The notes under the pieces: generated by a model | Seen by the model: the letters and a program-made list of their open reading frames with translations, nothing else | Database searches by the model: none | Told to the model about the DNA's origin: nothing | Made by a program: the position numbers and the translations under genes | DNA from: DATDAW01 sp036524675 | Lineage (GTDB): Bacteria; Verrucomicrobiota; Verrucomicrobiia; Chthoniobacterales; DASVRZ01 | DNA: 59,274 bases | Assembly (NCBI GenBank): GCA_036524675.1 | Contig: DATDBU010000016.1 | Span: 1 to 59,274, forward strand | Reading direction: 5' to 3' | Shown here: positions 25,130 through 34,757 of the stretch, piece after piece | How positions within the stretch are numbered: the stretch's first letter is position 1 | Layout of the letters: each line of letters opens with the position of its first letter

Positions 25130-27175
25130 ATGAATTCCCCCCGAAAATGGATGGCATGGGCTGGCTGGGTGCTGGTGGGTTTGGCCGGTGTCGCCGCCAT
25201 CGCGTCGCTCGCGCTTTCTCGTGGGGAATCGGTAAATGCGCTTTGGATCATCGTCGCTTCCGTCTGCGTGTTTGCGATCTCCTATCGATTTCACTCGGCA
25301 TGGCTGATGGCCAAAGTGCTTACGTTGGACGAATTGCGAGCGACGCCGGCGATCGTGCACGAGGACGGCAAAGACTACGTTCCGACCAATCGATGGGTCG
25401 TATTTGGTCATCACTTTGCCGCAATTGCGGGCCCGGGACCTTTGGTTGGGCCCGTCCTGGCGGCTCAGTTCGGTTTTCTGCCGGGCATGCTGTGGATGCT
25501 TATTGGCGCCACGCTCGGTGGAGCGGTCCACGATTGCATGGTGATGTTTTGCTCGACGCGGCGGCGGGGAAAATCGCTGGGCCAGATGGTTCGCGAGGAG
25601 GTGGGGCCGTTTGCCGGTCTCGTGGCGTTGATCAGTGTAGTGGCAATCATGGTCATCCTCCTCGCCGTGCTGGCGTTGGTTGTCGTGAAAGCTCTGGCGG
25701 AGAGTCCGTGGGGACTATTTACGATATTGGCGTCGATGCCGATTGCGATGGCGATGGGAATCGGCATGCGGAAATCCCGTGGAGGCGTCACATGGATTAC
25801 TATTGCCGGAGTCGCGGCGTTGCTCTTGTCCGTGGTCGCGGGGCAATGGATTCACGGGTCGCCTCTGGAAAAATGGCTTACGTTGGATGGCAAATCGCTG
25901 GCATTTGGCATCATGGGCTACGGACTCCTTGCCTCGGTGCTGCCGGTGTGGCTATTGCTGGCGCCAAGAGATTACCTGAGCACGTTCTTGAAAATCGGTG
26001 CTGTGGCATTGCTAGGGGTCGCGATCATCGTGATCGCTCCGGTGTTGCAAATGCCTGCGTTGACAAAGTTTATCGATGGAACAGGACCGGTTTTTGCCGG
26101 CGCTGTTTTCCCGTTTTGTTTTATAACCATTGCGTGCGCCGCGGTGTCCGGATTTCACGCGATCATTTCCTCAGGCACGACACCGAAATTGCTTCGAAAT
26201 GAGCGGGACATCCGGGTGGTGGGTTACGGGGCGATGATCACGGAAATGCTCGTGGGTATCATGGCTTTAATAGCCGCGTGCGTGATGCCGCCGGGCGAAT
26301 ATTTCGCGATCAACATGAAAGGCGAGCCGACTGCCGTAGTGGAGAAAGTGACTGCGCTGGGATATCCCGTTGCCGAAAAACAGATGGCCGATCTGGCGGA
26401 ATCCGTAGGTGAGAAAACCATGATCGCACGGACTGGTGGCGCGCCGACATTCGCAGTCGGGATGGCGCATCTATTTTCGAGTGCGTTGGGAAGCAAAGCG
26501 GCTTTGGCGCTGTGGTATCACTTCGCGATCATGTTCGAGGCGATGTTCATCCTGACGACCATCGACGCCGGGACACGGGTAGGGCGATTTTTGATACAAG
26601 ATTTGTTGAGTTATTTATGGAAACCGCTGGGGCGAACCGATTTGTCTTGGGCAAATTGGATTGCCAGCACGGCGTTCGTTGCGGCGTGGGGTTACTTCTT
26701 GTATCAAGGCGTCGTTGATCCGCTTGGTGGTATCAACTCGCTATGGCCGATCTTCGGCGTGGCCAATCAGTTGCTTGCCGTCATCGCTCTCGCTCTTGGC
26801 ACGACGGTTCTGATCAAAATGAATCGTATCCGGTATTTGTGGGTGTCGCTCATTCCGCTTGCCTGGCTGCTGACGGTGACCATGTCCGCTGGATGGCTAA
26901 AGATTTTCAGCCCCGACCCGCGCCTGGGCTTTCTGAGCGCTGCCACGGATTTCAGAAACAGGATCGCCGCCGGCAGCCCGGACCCGGTTAAACTTGCGGC
27001 GTGGCAGACGCAACTTCACAGCAGCCAGATCAACGCTGTGGTTACCGGTGTGTTTTTGGTGCTGGTTCTGCTGCTCGTCGCATCCTGTGCGTATGTCTGG
27101 TGGCGGCTTTTAGCAGGGAAGAAGACGTCGCCGATTCGGGAAGAGCCCTACACGGCGCTGGCGCTGGCGAAATGA
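25130..27175 (+). CDS. cstA: CstA-family carbon starvation/peptide (pyruvate) transporter
   Basis: A 681-residue polytopic inner-membrane protein with well over 12 hydrophobic helices. Family landmarks are FGHHFAAIAGPGPLVGPVLA, LGGAVHDCMVMFCSTRR, SGFHAIISSGTTPKLLRNE and IDAGTRVGRFLIQDLL. CstA-type proteins import peptides or pyruvate under carbon limitation. Length agrees with E. coli CstA. It stands alone with a 169-base upstream region and no adjacent YbdD-like partner. Confidence 0.93.
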   Translation: MNSPRKWMAWAGWVLVGLAGVAAIASLALSRGESVNALWIIVASVCVFAISYRFHSAWLMAKVLTLDELRATPAIVHEDGKDYVPTNRWVVFGHHFAAIAGPGPLVGPVLAAQFGFLPGMLWMLIGATLGGAVHDCMVMFCSTRRRGKSLGQMVREEVGPFAGLVALISVVAIMVILLAVLALVVVKALAESPWGLFTILASMPIAMAMGIGMRKSRGGVTWITIAGVAALLLSVVAGQWIHGSPLEKWLTLDGKSLAFGIMGYGLLASVLPVWLLLAPRDYLSTFLKIGAVALLGVAIIVIAPVLQMPALTKFIDGTGPVFAGAVFPFCFITIACAAVSGFHAIISSGTTPKLLRNERDIRVVGYGAMITEMLVGIMALIAACVMPPGEYFAINMKGEPTAVVEKVTALGYPVAEKQMADLAESVGEKTMIARTGGAPTFAVGMAHLFSSALGSKAALALWYHFAIMFEAMFILTTIDAGTRVGRFLIQDLLSYLWKPLGRTDLSWANWIASTAFVAAWGYFLYQGVVDPLGGINSLWPIFGVANQLLAVIALALGTTVLIKMNRIRYLWVSLIPLAWLLTVTMSAGWLKIFSPDPRLGFLSAATDFRNRIAAGSPDPVKLAAWQTQLHSSQINAVVTGVFLVLVLLLVASCAYVWWRLLAGKKTSPIREEPYTALALAK

Positions 27176-27246
27176 CGCCTGGCGGGTAAGCGGAGGACGC
27201 TGTAGCCGGCCTTCGCACGCTTTGAGGCCTGAGTTTTCAATACGGC

Positions 27247-29886
27247 TTAGTGGCTGAGCGTCAGTTTGTAGTCGGGAAAGCGGTTTTTCAGCTCGAGCAA
27301 ATTTTTTTCGGCTTCAGACGTGTTTCCTGCCTTTTGCCAGGCATCAGCGGCTTTTTCCAGAGCGGCGGGCGTCAGATCGGCATCATCGTAGAGTAACGCG
27401 ACAGCGGCATAACTCTTGGCTGCTGCCTCGAAATTGCCGGCAGCAAACTCAATGTCGCCGGTAAGGATGCGGCCTTCTGCGTTGAGGCGGCCTTCGGGCT
27501 GCAAAGCAAGCGCTTCGTTGACCTTGGATCGAGCGGCATCGTAGTTATTCTGGCCGAGCTCGAGGCGGACGAGACCGAGAGTTCCCCGGCATTTGAGGCC
27601 TGGCTCCTGAGTGCCCGCGATGTAGGTATCAAGATTTTTGCGGGCTTTGTCCCACTGTTTTTCCCGAACCAGAGCGTCGCCGAGCATGTAATAGACTTCG
27701 TTGTCCGGGTTCCCTGGAATATTGGCAATGTGGGCTTCGAGATAGCGCGCAGCCTTTGCCATGTCTCCCTTGTCGTAATATTTCAGGCCGAGCCAACGGA
27801 AGATCTCACCGGGGAGCCCGCGTTTACCGCCCTGAGCTTGGTAATAGTCGACCTCCTGTGAAACGGCATCGAGTTTCTCCAGGTAGTAATTGGATAAAAC
27901 AATGCGAATGCTTGCGTCGTCGAAATAGGCCTTCGAATCGAGTTTTCGCGCTTCGTCCAGTGGCGCGAGGGCACCGTCGTAGTTTTTCGCCTCAAATGCA
28001 GCCCAGCCGATGTAGTAATGGGCTTGAGCGGCGGACGATGAATTCGGATATTCTTTGAGGAGCCGACGGAAAGTCGCAGACATCGCCTGATTGTCCTCCT
28101 GCTGACCTTGCGTGAGTGCCTTTTGGGCTATGGCGAGTTCGCGTTCGGGAGCCGTTGGATACTTATTGATGAGCGTATCGAAATCGCGCACCGCATCCGA
28201 GTAGGCATGCAATCGCAGAGACGCAAAGCCGCGCTGGATGAGCGCTTTTGGCGCGTTGCTGTGATTCGGGAATGCGGCGATAAAGACGGCCATTGCGTCG
28301 ATCGTGTTCGGCCAATCCTCGGCCTGGCTGTAGCACCAGCCTGCCCGATACAGACATTCCGATCTCAGCGTGTCGTCGATCAGGTTCTTGGACGCTTCCT
28401 GGTAAACCTTCGCTGCCTGAGGATAGCGTTTGTTTTTGTAGAAATATTCCGCCTTGAGGAGCTTTGCCTTGTCGGCGCGATCTGAGGACGGATTCTGTTT
28501 GAGGAAATCGTCAATTGCGGCCGGCAACGAAGCGTTGTTGGAGGCGGAAAGATTCAGCAGGCGTTGATAGCGAGCTTCCGCGGCTTCGGGACTGTCGGGG
28601 AAACCATTGATGATCTGATCGTAAATGCTCGTGGCGTCCAGCGGGCGTCCCGCTTGACGATAAGCGTTTGCAGCCAGAATGAGCACTTCGGGCGGAGCGG
28701 CGCCGCCCTCGGTGATGTCCCCGGATTCATACATCCGGATCGCACCCGCAAAATCTCCAGCATCGAAGCGCAATTTCATTAACCCAAGCCGCGCTTGAGG
28801 ACGCCAGAGGCCGGTTCCGGGCGCTTCGATCGCCTTCTCGTAATATTGAGCGGCTTTGGCAAATTGTTTGAGCGTGGCGGCCATATTCGCGGCACGCATC
28901 CAGGATTCTCCCCGAAGTTCATTACGATTGGTTTCGGCGGCAACCTGCTCGTATTGAGCAAGAGCTTCAGCTGGGTTGCCGGTATCTTCGGCGTATTTTG
29001 CAATCGCAAGCCTGGCGGCGATTCGGAACGGATTTTTTCCTTCAATCGCGAGGATATCCTGAAAAACAAGGCGCGCCTCAGCCCGGCGCCCGGTTTCTTC
29101 GAGTCCGCGGGCTTCGTAGTAGCGGGCGGAAAGTTTCAGATCGGCATTGACGGCGTTGGCGGCGGCGCGCCGGTAAAGCGTGATGGCTTCATCGTAACGT
29201 CGCTGAGAGTAATAGGCTTCCGCGAGCCGGTACGACGCGGCGCCAAGAAATTCGCCCGACGTGTATTCGGTGACGATCTGGCGATAGCAATTAACGGAAG
29301 CCGCCATATTGCCAAGAGCCCGGTAACATTCTCCGAGGCGGAAGAGAGCCGACTGGCGCCCGTTGTCATTGGGATAATTAGCCAGAAATTTTTCGTACTC
29401 CGGTGCCGCGAGATCGTACATTTTCCGTGAATACAGACCGTTGGCGGAATCGAGTTGATCGGCTGCAGCTCCGGAGGTCCCGGCGCCTGAGCCGGTGCGG
29501 GGAGCGATCCTGATGGTGCCTTCCTCATCCTGACCGGGCGTAGGCTGCGGCGTTGCGCCTGTAATGACCTGCGGGGCGTCAGACGGATTAGACGGCTGGA
29601 AAGGAATAGGCGTCGGGATGGGTCCGGCTGGCTCTTGGGGTAACGACGTTACGTCTTCTTCCGGCGTGGGTGTTCCTGTAGACTGCGGCGTCGGGCGTTC
29701 GTAGGGCAGGGCCCGGGGATATTGTGGTTCTTGTGGGGTCGGCGAAGGAATGGGCGTTCGGACGGGCTCCGCACGGCGAATTTCTGGCTCAGGGGACGGG
29801 GATGTTTCCTGGGCACAGAGAGGCACGGCGCCCGCGGCGACGGCCAGAATGAGGGCCTGGGACAGCCTGCGTTGGATGTTACTCAC
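27247..29886 (-). CDS. Exported TPR protein of an ExbB/ExbD operon
   Basis: An 879-residue protein with a signal peptide (residues 1-25, ending LCAQ), then a low-complexity Pro/Thr segment (about 28-130) that could span the periplasm or peptidoglycan. After that come many tetratricopeptide units, for example LFRLGECYRALGNMAASVNC, AQAHYYIGWAAFEAKNYDGA and LGDALVREKQWDKARKNLD. The start codon is GTG overlapping the exbD stop, so translation is coupled. Similar TPR proteins replace Pal/YbgF-like partners of Tol/Exb motors. I infer it receives energy from, or scaffolds, the ExbBD complex. Confidence 0.82.
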   Translation of the reverse strand: MSNIQRRLSQALILAVAAGAVPLCAQETSPSPEPEIRRAEPVRTPIPSPTPQEPQYPRALPYERPTPQSTGTPTPEEDVTSLPQEPAGPIPTPIPFQPSNPSDAPQVITGATPQPTPGQDEEGTIRIAPRTGSGAGTSGAAADQLDSANGLYSRKMYDLAAPEYEKFLANYPNDNGRQSALFRLGECYRALGNMAASVNCYRQIVTEYTSGEFLGAASYRLAEAYYSQRRYDEAITLYRRAAANAVNADLKLSARYYEARGLEETGRRAEARLVFQDILAIEGKNPFRIAARLAIAKYAEDTGNPAEALAQYEQVAAETNRNELRGESWMRAANMAATLKQFAKAAQYYEKAIEAPGTGLWRPQARLGLMKLRFDAGDFAGAIRMYESGDITEGGAAPPEVLILAANAYRQAGRPLDATSIYDQIINGFPDSPEAAEARYQRLLNLSASNNASLPAAIDDFLKQNPSSDRADKAKLLKAEYFYKNKRYPQAAKVYQEASKNLIDDTLRSECLYRAGWCYSQAEDWPNTIDAMAVFIAAFPNHSNAPKALIQRGFASLRLHAYSDAVRDFDTLINKYPTAPERELAIAQKALTQGQQEDNQAMSATFRRLLKEYPNSSSAAQAHYYIGWAAFEAKNYDGALAPLDEARKLDSKAYFDDASIRIVLSNYYLEKLDAVSQEVDYYQAQGGKRGLPGEIFRWLGLKYYDKGDMAKAARYLEAHIANIPGNPDNEVYYMLGDALVREKQWDKARKNLDTYIAGTQEPGLKCRGTLGLVRLELGQNNYDAARSKVNEALALQPEGRLNAEGRILTGDIEFAAGNFEAAAKSYAAVALLYDDADLTPAALEKAADAWQKAGNTSEAEKNLLELKNRFPDYKLTLSH

Positions 29887-30299
29887 TGTTGCGGCTTGCT
29901 GGCATTAAACAGAAGGTTCCAGATATTTGCCTGCCGGCAGATGTCCATAACCTTCATGATGTACTTGTATTCCACGTTCTCATCTGCGCGCAGGATGATG
30001 GCTTGATCGGGATACAATTGCGACAGCTTAGTGAGCCGCGTGAGCAATTCCTCGGGCGACAGCTGTTTTTTGTTAATGATATAGGTGCCGTCGGACGTGA
30101 CGTTGACAACGACCTGGGAGAACTGCGGCTGAGCCTCGGAGCCGCTCTTTGCGGAGGGAACCTTGACGTCCAGTTCGTTTTCTTCCAGGGCGAAATTCCA
30201 CGTCACGATAAAAAAAACGAGAATGACCAGCAGGACGTCGATCATTGGCGCAAGCTGAAATGCTGGCGTGACCAGGGGCTGATTTTTTCGAAAATTCAC
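29883..30299 (-). CDS. exbD: ExbD/TolR-family biopolymer transport protein
   Basis: A 138-residue protein with one N-terminal membrane helix containing the essential Asp (APMIDVLLVILVFFIVTWNF) and a periplasmic domain (VVVNVTSDGTYIINKKQLS, IILRADENVEYKYIMKVMD). With ExbB it converts proton-motive force into mechanical work for outer-membrane transport. It sits between exbB (10 bases upstream) and the TPR gene. Start is GTG; the membrane helix placement supports it. Confidence 0.92.
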   Translation of the reverse strand: MNFRKNQPLVTPAFQLAPMIDVLLVILVFFIVTWNFALEENELDVKVPSAKSGSEAQPQFSQVVVNVTSDGTYIINKKQLSPEELLTRLTKLSQLYPDQAIILRADENVEYKYIMKVMDICRQANIWNLLFNASKPQQ

Positions 30300-30308
30300 G
30301 AGATCAGA

Positions 30309-31097
30309 TCAAAAATCGTCATCGTCGATGACCGAGCGGCGTGCGGCTTCGCGGGGAGTTTTCTCGAAACTGGCCGAAAACAAGCTCATCAGATGCGCCG
30401 TTGCTCCTTCCAATTCCGCGATCAGAGACTGCACCCTGCCGCGGAATAACGCATAGAAAGCCATGGCTACGATGCCCACGATGAGTCCTGACGCAGTCGT
30501 GACCAGTGCTTCGCCCACGCCTTTAGCCAGGAGCAACGTGCGCGACGCGTCCGCCGCTTTGGCGCCGAGCGTTCCGAAGGATTTGATGATGCCGGTGACG
30601 GTGCCCAGCAATCCGAGCATCGGGGCGAGCATTGCGACATCGGCGAGATAAACGATGCGTTGGTTCAGATTGCCTGCGATGCGACTGCCTTCGGTTTCCG
30701 CGACTTCCCGAACACCTTGGAGTGTGGCTCCTGGGGTTTTCGTAGCGAAATCGAGCATCCGTCCTGCAATGCGGGCGATCGCCTCATTGTGGCGGGTTGA
30801 AACCGCCAGCAGGCCGCGATGGTCGCGCTTTTTCAACAGCGCTTCAGCGGTTTCCATGAATTGCCCGGTAACGATGGTGTTGCGGCGCAGACTCACGAGG
30901 TAAACCAGGATGAGTGTAAGTGTGATCACCGAGGCCAGTCCGAGCGGGATCATGACCCAGCCGCCCGTTTTTACGAGGCTGAGCAGGCTGGCCGGACCTT
31001 CAACAGGGGGAACCGGCGCCACCGCTGCTGCGTCCTGAGCAAATGCCGTAGACACAAAGAGGAGCCCGGCTAGTAATGGAGCCGTGCGTTTCATCAT
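30309..31097 (-). CDS. exbB: ExbB/TolQ/MotA-type proton channel protein
   Basis: A 262-residue protein with an N-terminal signal-like helix and then three membrane helices. The hallmark TolQ/ExbB segment is LADVAMLAPMLGLLGTVTGII, followed by GEALVTTASGLIVGIVAMAFYALF. It is the first gene of the operon exbB-exbD-TPR. No tonB is adjacent. The pump may serve the TPR protein or a TonB elsewhere. Confidence 0.92.
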   Translation of the reverse strand: MMKRTAPLLAGLLFVSTAFAQDAAAVAPVPPVEGPASLLSLVKTGGWVMIPLGLASVITLTLILVYLVSLRRNTIVTGQFMETAEALLKKRDHRGLLAVSTRHNEAIARIAGRMLDFATKTPGATLQGVREVAETEGSRIAGNLNQRIVYLADVAMLAPMLGLLGTVTGIIKSFGTLGAKAADASRTLLLAKGVGEALVTTASGLIVGIVAMAFYALFRGRVQSLIAELEGATAHLMSLFSASFEKTPREAARRSVIDDDDF

Positions 31098-31208
31098 GAT
31101 TGCCGGGTTCTATACTGGACATGTGAAGGGGTTGCAACCGGCGGAATGTGGATTCGAATGGCGCCTTCGGTGCGTCTCTTTTACATTCGGGCGTCAGCAA
31201 TCGTTTTC

Positions 31209-32753
31209 ATGCCCCAATTCCTTCGAGAAAAAATCGATCTCCAGAAAAAGCTTCACGATGTCCCGCACAAGCCAGGCGTTTACTTGATGCGCGACCGGAT
31301 CAACCGGGTGATTTACGTCGGCAAGGCCCGTGATCTGCGCAAGCGGGTGGGGCAGTATTTCATGCCATCGCGCAAGTTAACAGCGGACTTGAAGACGCGG
31401 GCGCTACTGGAGAGCGTCTGGGACTTCGAATTTCACATCGTGAAAAGCGAACCAGAGGCAGTGCTATTGGAAGGAAAGCTCATCAAGGATTTCCGGCCGA
31501 AGTACAACATTAGTTTCCGGGATGACAAACGGTTCCTGATGGTGAAGGTCGATCTCATGGAAGGGTGGCCGCGGTTCCATCTGGCACGGCTGAAAAAGGA
31601 CGATACGGCGCAATATTACGGGCCGTTTGCCGACGCGGGCGCGCTTCGGAAAACTCTGGCTTTCATGCGGAAAAAATTCGGTGTTTTGACCTTCGGTCGT
31701 GGGACGCCGACTCCACGGGAGCTGAAATCCTCGACGTATCAAGTTCCCATGAAACTCGCGGACATCACGGCGGAGCAATACCGCGAACGGGTGGCAGCAG
31801 CGTGCGAATTTTTCACCGGTCAATCCAAGGAACTTCTGGAGCCGCTCGAACAGGAAATGCGAGAGGCCGCGGAAAAACTCGATTTCGAGCGGGCGGCGGA
31901 GCTGCGGAACATGCTTGAGGATTTGCGCCGGACGATGAAGCCGATGCGACGTTTTACGCGGCATTCGCTGCCGAGTGCGATCGATCCGGCGAGCGACTTG
32001 GAAATGCTGTGTCACGCGCTGCAGCTGCCGTCGGTGCCGGCGGTCATGGAATGTTTCGACATTTCGAATATCAGCGCCACGCACATTGTTGCGTCGATGG
32101 TTTGTTTCCGGAATGGCGTGCCCGACCGGTCGAGTTACCGGCGGTTCCGGATCAAAACGGTAAAAGGGCAGGATGACTTTGCGAGCATGGCGGAAGTGGT
32201 GCGGCGGCGGTATTCGAGAATTCTCGCCGAAGCCGCTCCCGCGGATGAATTCAGCCAGGAAAATCCTTTTGAAGCGATGCAACGCCTGCAGGGTGCAGAC
32301 CGTCCGAGCCTGCCCGACCTGGTGATTGTCGATGGTGGCCGCGGACAGCTTTCTTCCGCGTGCAAGGAGCTGCAGCGCTTGGGCTTGCACGAAATGCACA
32401 TCATCGGTCTGGCGAAGGAAAACGAGGAAATTTACCGTCCCGGGCGTCCGCTGCCGCTGCAACTGCCGCTGGATTCCGGCGCAGTTCGCATTCTACAGCG
32501 CATTCGTGATGAAGCGCATCGTTTTGCAAACAGTTTTCATCAGCTGCTCATGAAACGCCGCATCGCCGAGAGCATTCTGGACGATTGTCCCGGTGTGAGC
32601 GAAAATCGAAAAAAACTCCTTCTGCAGCATTTCGGTTCGATCAAGCGTCTCGCCAAGGCCACGCCCGAAGAGATTGCGTCCGTGGAAGGCATCGGTTTGA
32701 AGCTGGCCGAGACGCTGGTTGCCTTTCTCGCCCGGGCACGACGGGGAGCTTGA
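31209..32753 (+). CDS. uvrC: UvrABC excinuclease subunit C
   Basis: A 514-residue nucleotide-excision-repair nuclease. The GIY-YIG domain is near the N-terminus (KPGVYLMRDRINRVIYVGKA). A UVR coiled-coil follows (EAAEKLDFERAAELRNMLED), then the RNase H-like 5' nuclease (VMECFDISNISATHIVASM, LVIVDGGRGQLSSACK) and a C-terminal helix-hairpin-helix (RKKLLLQHFGSIKRLAKATP). It is shorter than E. coli UvrC because the linker between UVR and the RNase H part is compact. ATG at 31209 gives the usual N-terminus. Confidence 0.95.
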   Translation: MPQFLREKIDLQKKLHDVPHKPGVYLMRDRINRVIYVGKARDLRKRVGQYFMPSRKLTADLKTRALLESVWDFEFHIVKSEPEAVLLEGKLIKDFRPKYNISFRDDKRFLMVKVDLMEGWPRFHLARLKKDDTAQYYGPFADAGALRKTLAFMRKKFGVLTFGRGTPTPRELKSSTYQVPMKLADITAEQYRERVAAACEFFTGQSKELLEPLEQEMREAAEKLDFERAAELRNMLEDLRRTMKPMRRFTRHSLPSAIDPASDLEMLCHALQLPSVPAVMECFDISNISATHIVASMVCFRNGVPDRSSYRRFRIKTVKGQDDFASMAEVVRRRYSRILAEAAPADEFSQENPFEAMQRLQGADRPSLPDLVIVDGGRGQLSSACKELQRLGLHEMHIIGLAKENEEIYRPGRPLPLQLPLDSGAVRILQRIRDEAHRFANSFHQLLMKRRIAESILDDCPGVSENRKKLLLQHFGSIKRLAKATPEEIASVEGIGLKLAETLVAFLARARRGA

Positions 32754-32783
32754 ACGACCGCAGCCCAACGGTAAAATTTAGCC

Positions 32784-33017
32784 ATGATTCAGGAGACAAT
32801 TCCCGCGATTCAAGACCTGACGGTGGATCAAAAACTGCGTCTCGTGTGGGAACTTTGGACCTATGTCTCCCGACAGGTATCCCTCGCGCCGGGAACGGCG
32901 GAATTGCTTGATGAACGTCTCGCTGTATACGACGCGAATCCGAACGAGGTGAAAACGACGGATGAAGTGACGGCTGGGATCATGCGCCTGAAGCAACGTC
33001 TCGGCGCAAAAGGGTAA
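32784..33017 (+). CDS. Addiction-module antitoxin (PF09720-like)
   Basis: A 77-residue protein with the short helical pattern of the 'addiction module component' family: LTVDQKLRLVWELWTYVSR, then LLDERLAVYDANPNEVKT. Such proteins pair with ParE/RelE toxins. The toxin-like gene begins one base after the stop. It is 30 bases after uvrC on the same strand. The antitoxin frame is intact even though its partner is shifted. Confidence 0.75.
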   Translation: MIQETIPAIQDLTVDQKLRLVWELWTYVSRQVSLAPGTAELLDERLAVYDANPNEVKTTDEVTAGIMRLKQRLGAKG

Positions 33018-33018
33018 T

Positions 33019-33319
33019 GTGAAAGTCGTCTGGACTTATGCCGCGGAAGCCGATGTGCAGGCGATCTATGCGCGTCTGGAGCTGAGCGAGGAGGGTTTCG
33101 GCGATCGGTTTTACGCGGAAGTTCTCGCGAGCTTAAGTCTTCTCGAACTCTTTCCAGAAGCTGGACCCGTGGTGCACGGGCAGACAATACGGAGAGTTCG
33201 TCTTCAACCGAAACTATGGCCTTTACTATGTCAACGAAGCGCGTGGCGTGGTGTTGCATGCGTTGCTGGATTTGAGACAGGATCCGCGAATCATCATGAG
33301 GAGGCTGTCTGAAATCTAG
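33019..33319 (+). pseudogene. ParE/RelE-type toxin with a single-base frameshift
   Basis: From GTG at 33019 the frame reads KVVWTYAAEADVQAIYARLE and LLELFPEAGPVVHG, a ParE/RelE beginning, and then becomes non-family. The next frame continues QYGEFVFNRNYGLYYVNEA and ALLDLRQDPRIIMRRLSEI to a stop at 33317-33319, the proper C-terminus of the family. Removing one base in GGG (33178-33180) joins them into 99 residues. Either the toxin is dead, leaving an orphan antitoxin, or the sequence has an indel error. Confidence 0.8.
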
Positions 33320-33347
33320 TTGTTCCGCCACTGCACCGCTTTGGCTC

Positions 33348-34757
33348 GTGTGGTTGTGGTTCGCGTCCATTTTTGGGATTTGGGCCATTCGGGGATTGCC
33401 GTGGACGCTGGATGATTACGATCAGGCGAAGCAGGCTTATACGTCCTACGAGATGGTGGAAGCGGGGAACTGGTGGTACCAGCACAATCCGCGTCAGACA
33501 CCCGCCACAAAACCGCCGTTGGTAGGCTGGGCGTCAGCGGGGATCCACCAATTGACAGGGTCATGGGATGTGGCGTGGCGGTTACCATCATTTGCAGCGG
33601 CAGTGGCGATTCTTTTTCTGCTTTGGAATGCCGGAAGGCATCTGGCCGGAGATATCGGCGGATTCGTTGCCACCGGTGCATTTGCCTGGAACATGCTCGC
33701 CATCCGGCTCGCGACGCTGGTGCGCACCGACATGGTGCTTACTTTTTTCATCTTCGCGAGTGGCTGGCTCATCTGGCGGCGGCTTCAACGAGAGGAAAAA
33801 TGGGAATGGAACGATACGGCTTGGACGACCTTGTTATTGGGTCTGGGTGCAATGACCAAAGGGCCGATTTATCACGCCTTCCTACTGCCCGGCTTGGTGG
33901 TTTGGAGTTTGCTCGCCAAGGGAAATCAAAACCGCGGGCGGATTTTGCTGCACTACGCCTTGGCGTCGTTGGTTTCCGTGATTCCGTTTCTAATCTGGAC
34001 CTGGCTGCGCGTTCGCCATGATCCGGCATTTTACGATCAGGTAGTCGTGAAAGAATTTCTTGGGCGTTTTACGACCGGGGAAAAAGCGGTGCACAACAAT
34101 CAGACGCTTTACTTTTACATTCCCCATTTGCTTGCCAAGTGCTTCCCGTGGAGTCTCGCCGTCATTGTTTCCGCGTGTTTTCGGAGCGTGCGGGACTACG
34201 TGAGACGCGATCCGGCGACATTGTGGCTTGCCTGCTGGGCACTGGGGGCAGTGGTCGTGATGAGCATCGTCCCGTCCAAACGCGTGGACCGCATTTTTCC
34301 AGTCGTTCCCGTGTTTGCGTTGTGGCTTGCGGCTGTTTTCCCTGTGATCAAACAGAAAAAAGCCGCCGTTTGGCTATGCGTTGCGGGTCTCGTGATATTT
34401 GCATCGTATACAGTGGCGGACGTCAGGGCTGGATACCGCCACAACCAGGATGCGCTCGTTAAATTTGGGCAGCAGGTGCGCGAAACTACGGCTGCGCGGC
34501 AGTGGCCTTACGCGATTGCCGAAGGCCGAGACGAGGGGATGCTGCTTTACCTGGATAAGCTTCGGTTCCTAAAAGCCAGGGACGTTGCCGAAAAGCTCAA
34601 ATCCGGCGAAATCGGCGCCGCCATTGTGGACACCAAGGTGCTTAAAACCGTCGAATCAAAACTCGGAAAAGTGGACCGCGTGTTGGAGGTCCGGCATCCG
34701 ACGGAAAAGAACTATGGTTACTATCTGATTCACGCCACTGCGGCGACCGGGCGGTAA
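33348..34757 (+). CDS. GT39-type integral membrane glycosyltransferase
   Basis: A 469-residue protein with many membrane helices, of the PMT/ArnT family using polyprenyl-phosphate sugars. The first external loop carries the acidic motif PWTLDDYDQAKQAYTSYEMV and then HNPRQTPATKPPLVGW, as in bacterial GT39 enzymes. It ends in a soluble domain of about 90 residues. The only canonical start is GTG at 33348; a CTG lies upstream at 33309. The acceptor is unknown, with lipid A, glycan or protein all possible. The 3' end overlaps the convergent gene by 28 bases. Confidence 0.82.
   Translation: MWLWFASIFGIWAIRGLPWTLDDYDQAKQAYTSYEMVEAGNWWYQHNPRQTPATKPPLVGWASAGIHQLTGSWDVAWRLPSFAAAVAILFLLWNAGRHLAGDIGGFVATGAFAWNMLAIRLATLVRTDMVLTFFIFASGWLIWRRLQREEKWEWNDTAWTTLLLGLGAMTKGPIYHAFLLPGLVVWSLLAKGNQNRGRILLHYALASLVSVIPFLIWTWLRVRHDPAFYDQVVVKEFLGRFTTGEKAVHNNQTLYFYIPHLLAKCFPWSLAVIVSACFRSVRDYVRRDPATLWLACWALGAVVVMSIVPSKRVDRIFPVVPVFALWLAAVFPVIKQKKAAVWLCVAGLVIFASYTVADVRAGYRHNQDALVKFGQQVRETTAARQWPYAIAEGRDEGMLLYLDKLRFLKARDVAEKLKSGEIGAAIVDTKVLKTVESKLGKVDRVLEVRHPTEKNYGYYLIHATAATGR

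Noticed and set aside
25147..26202. 351-codon frame overlapping cstA
   Set aside because: Same strand, different frame, Arg/Gly/Ser-rich shadow of a clear membrane transporter.
32153..32753. uvrC considered as truncated
   Set aside because: All nuclease domains and the terminal HhH are present; the shorter length comes from a compact linker.
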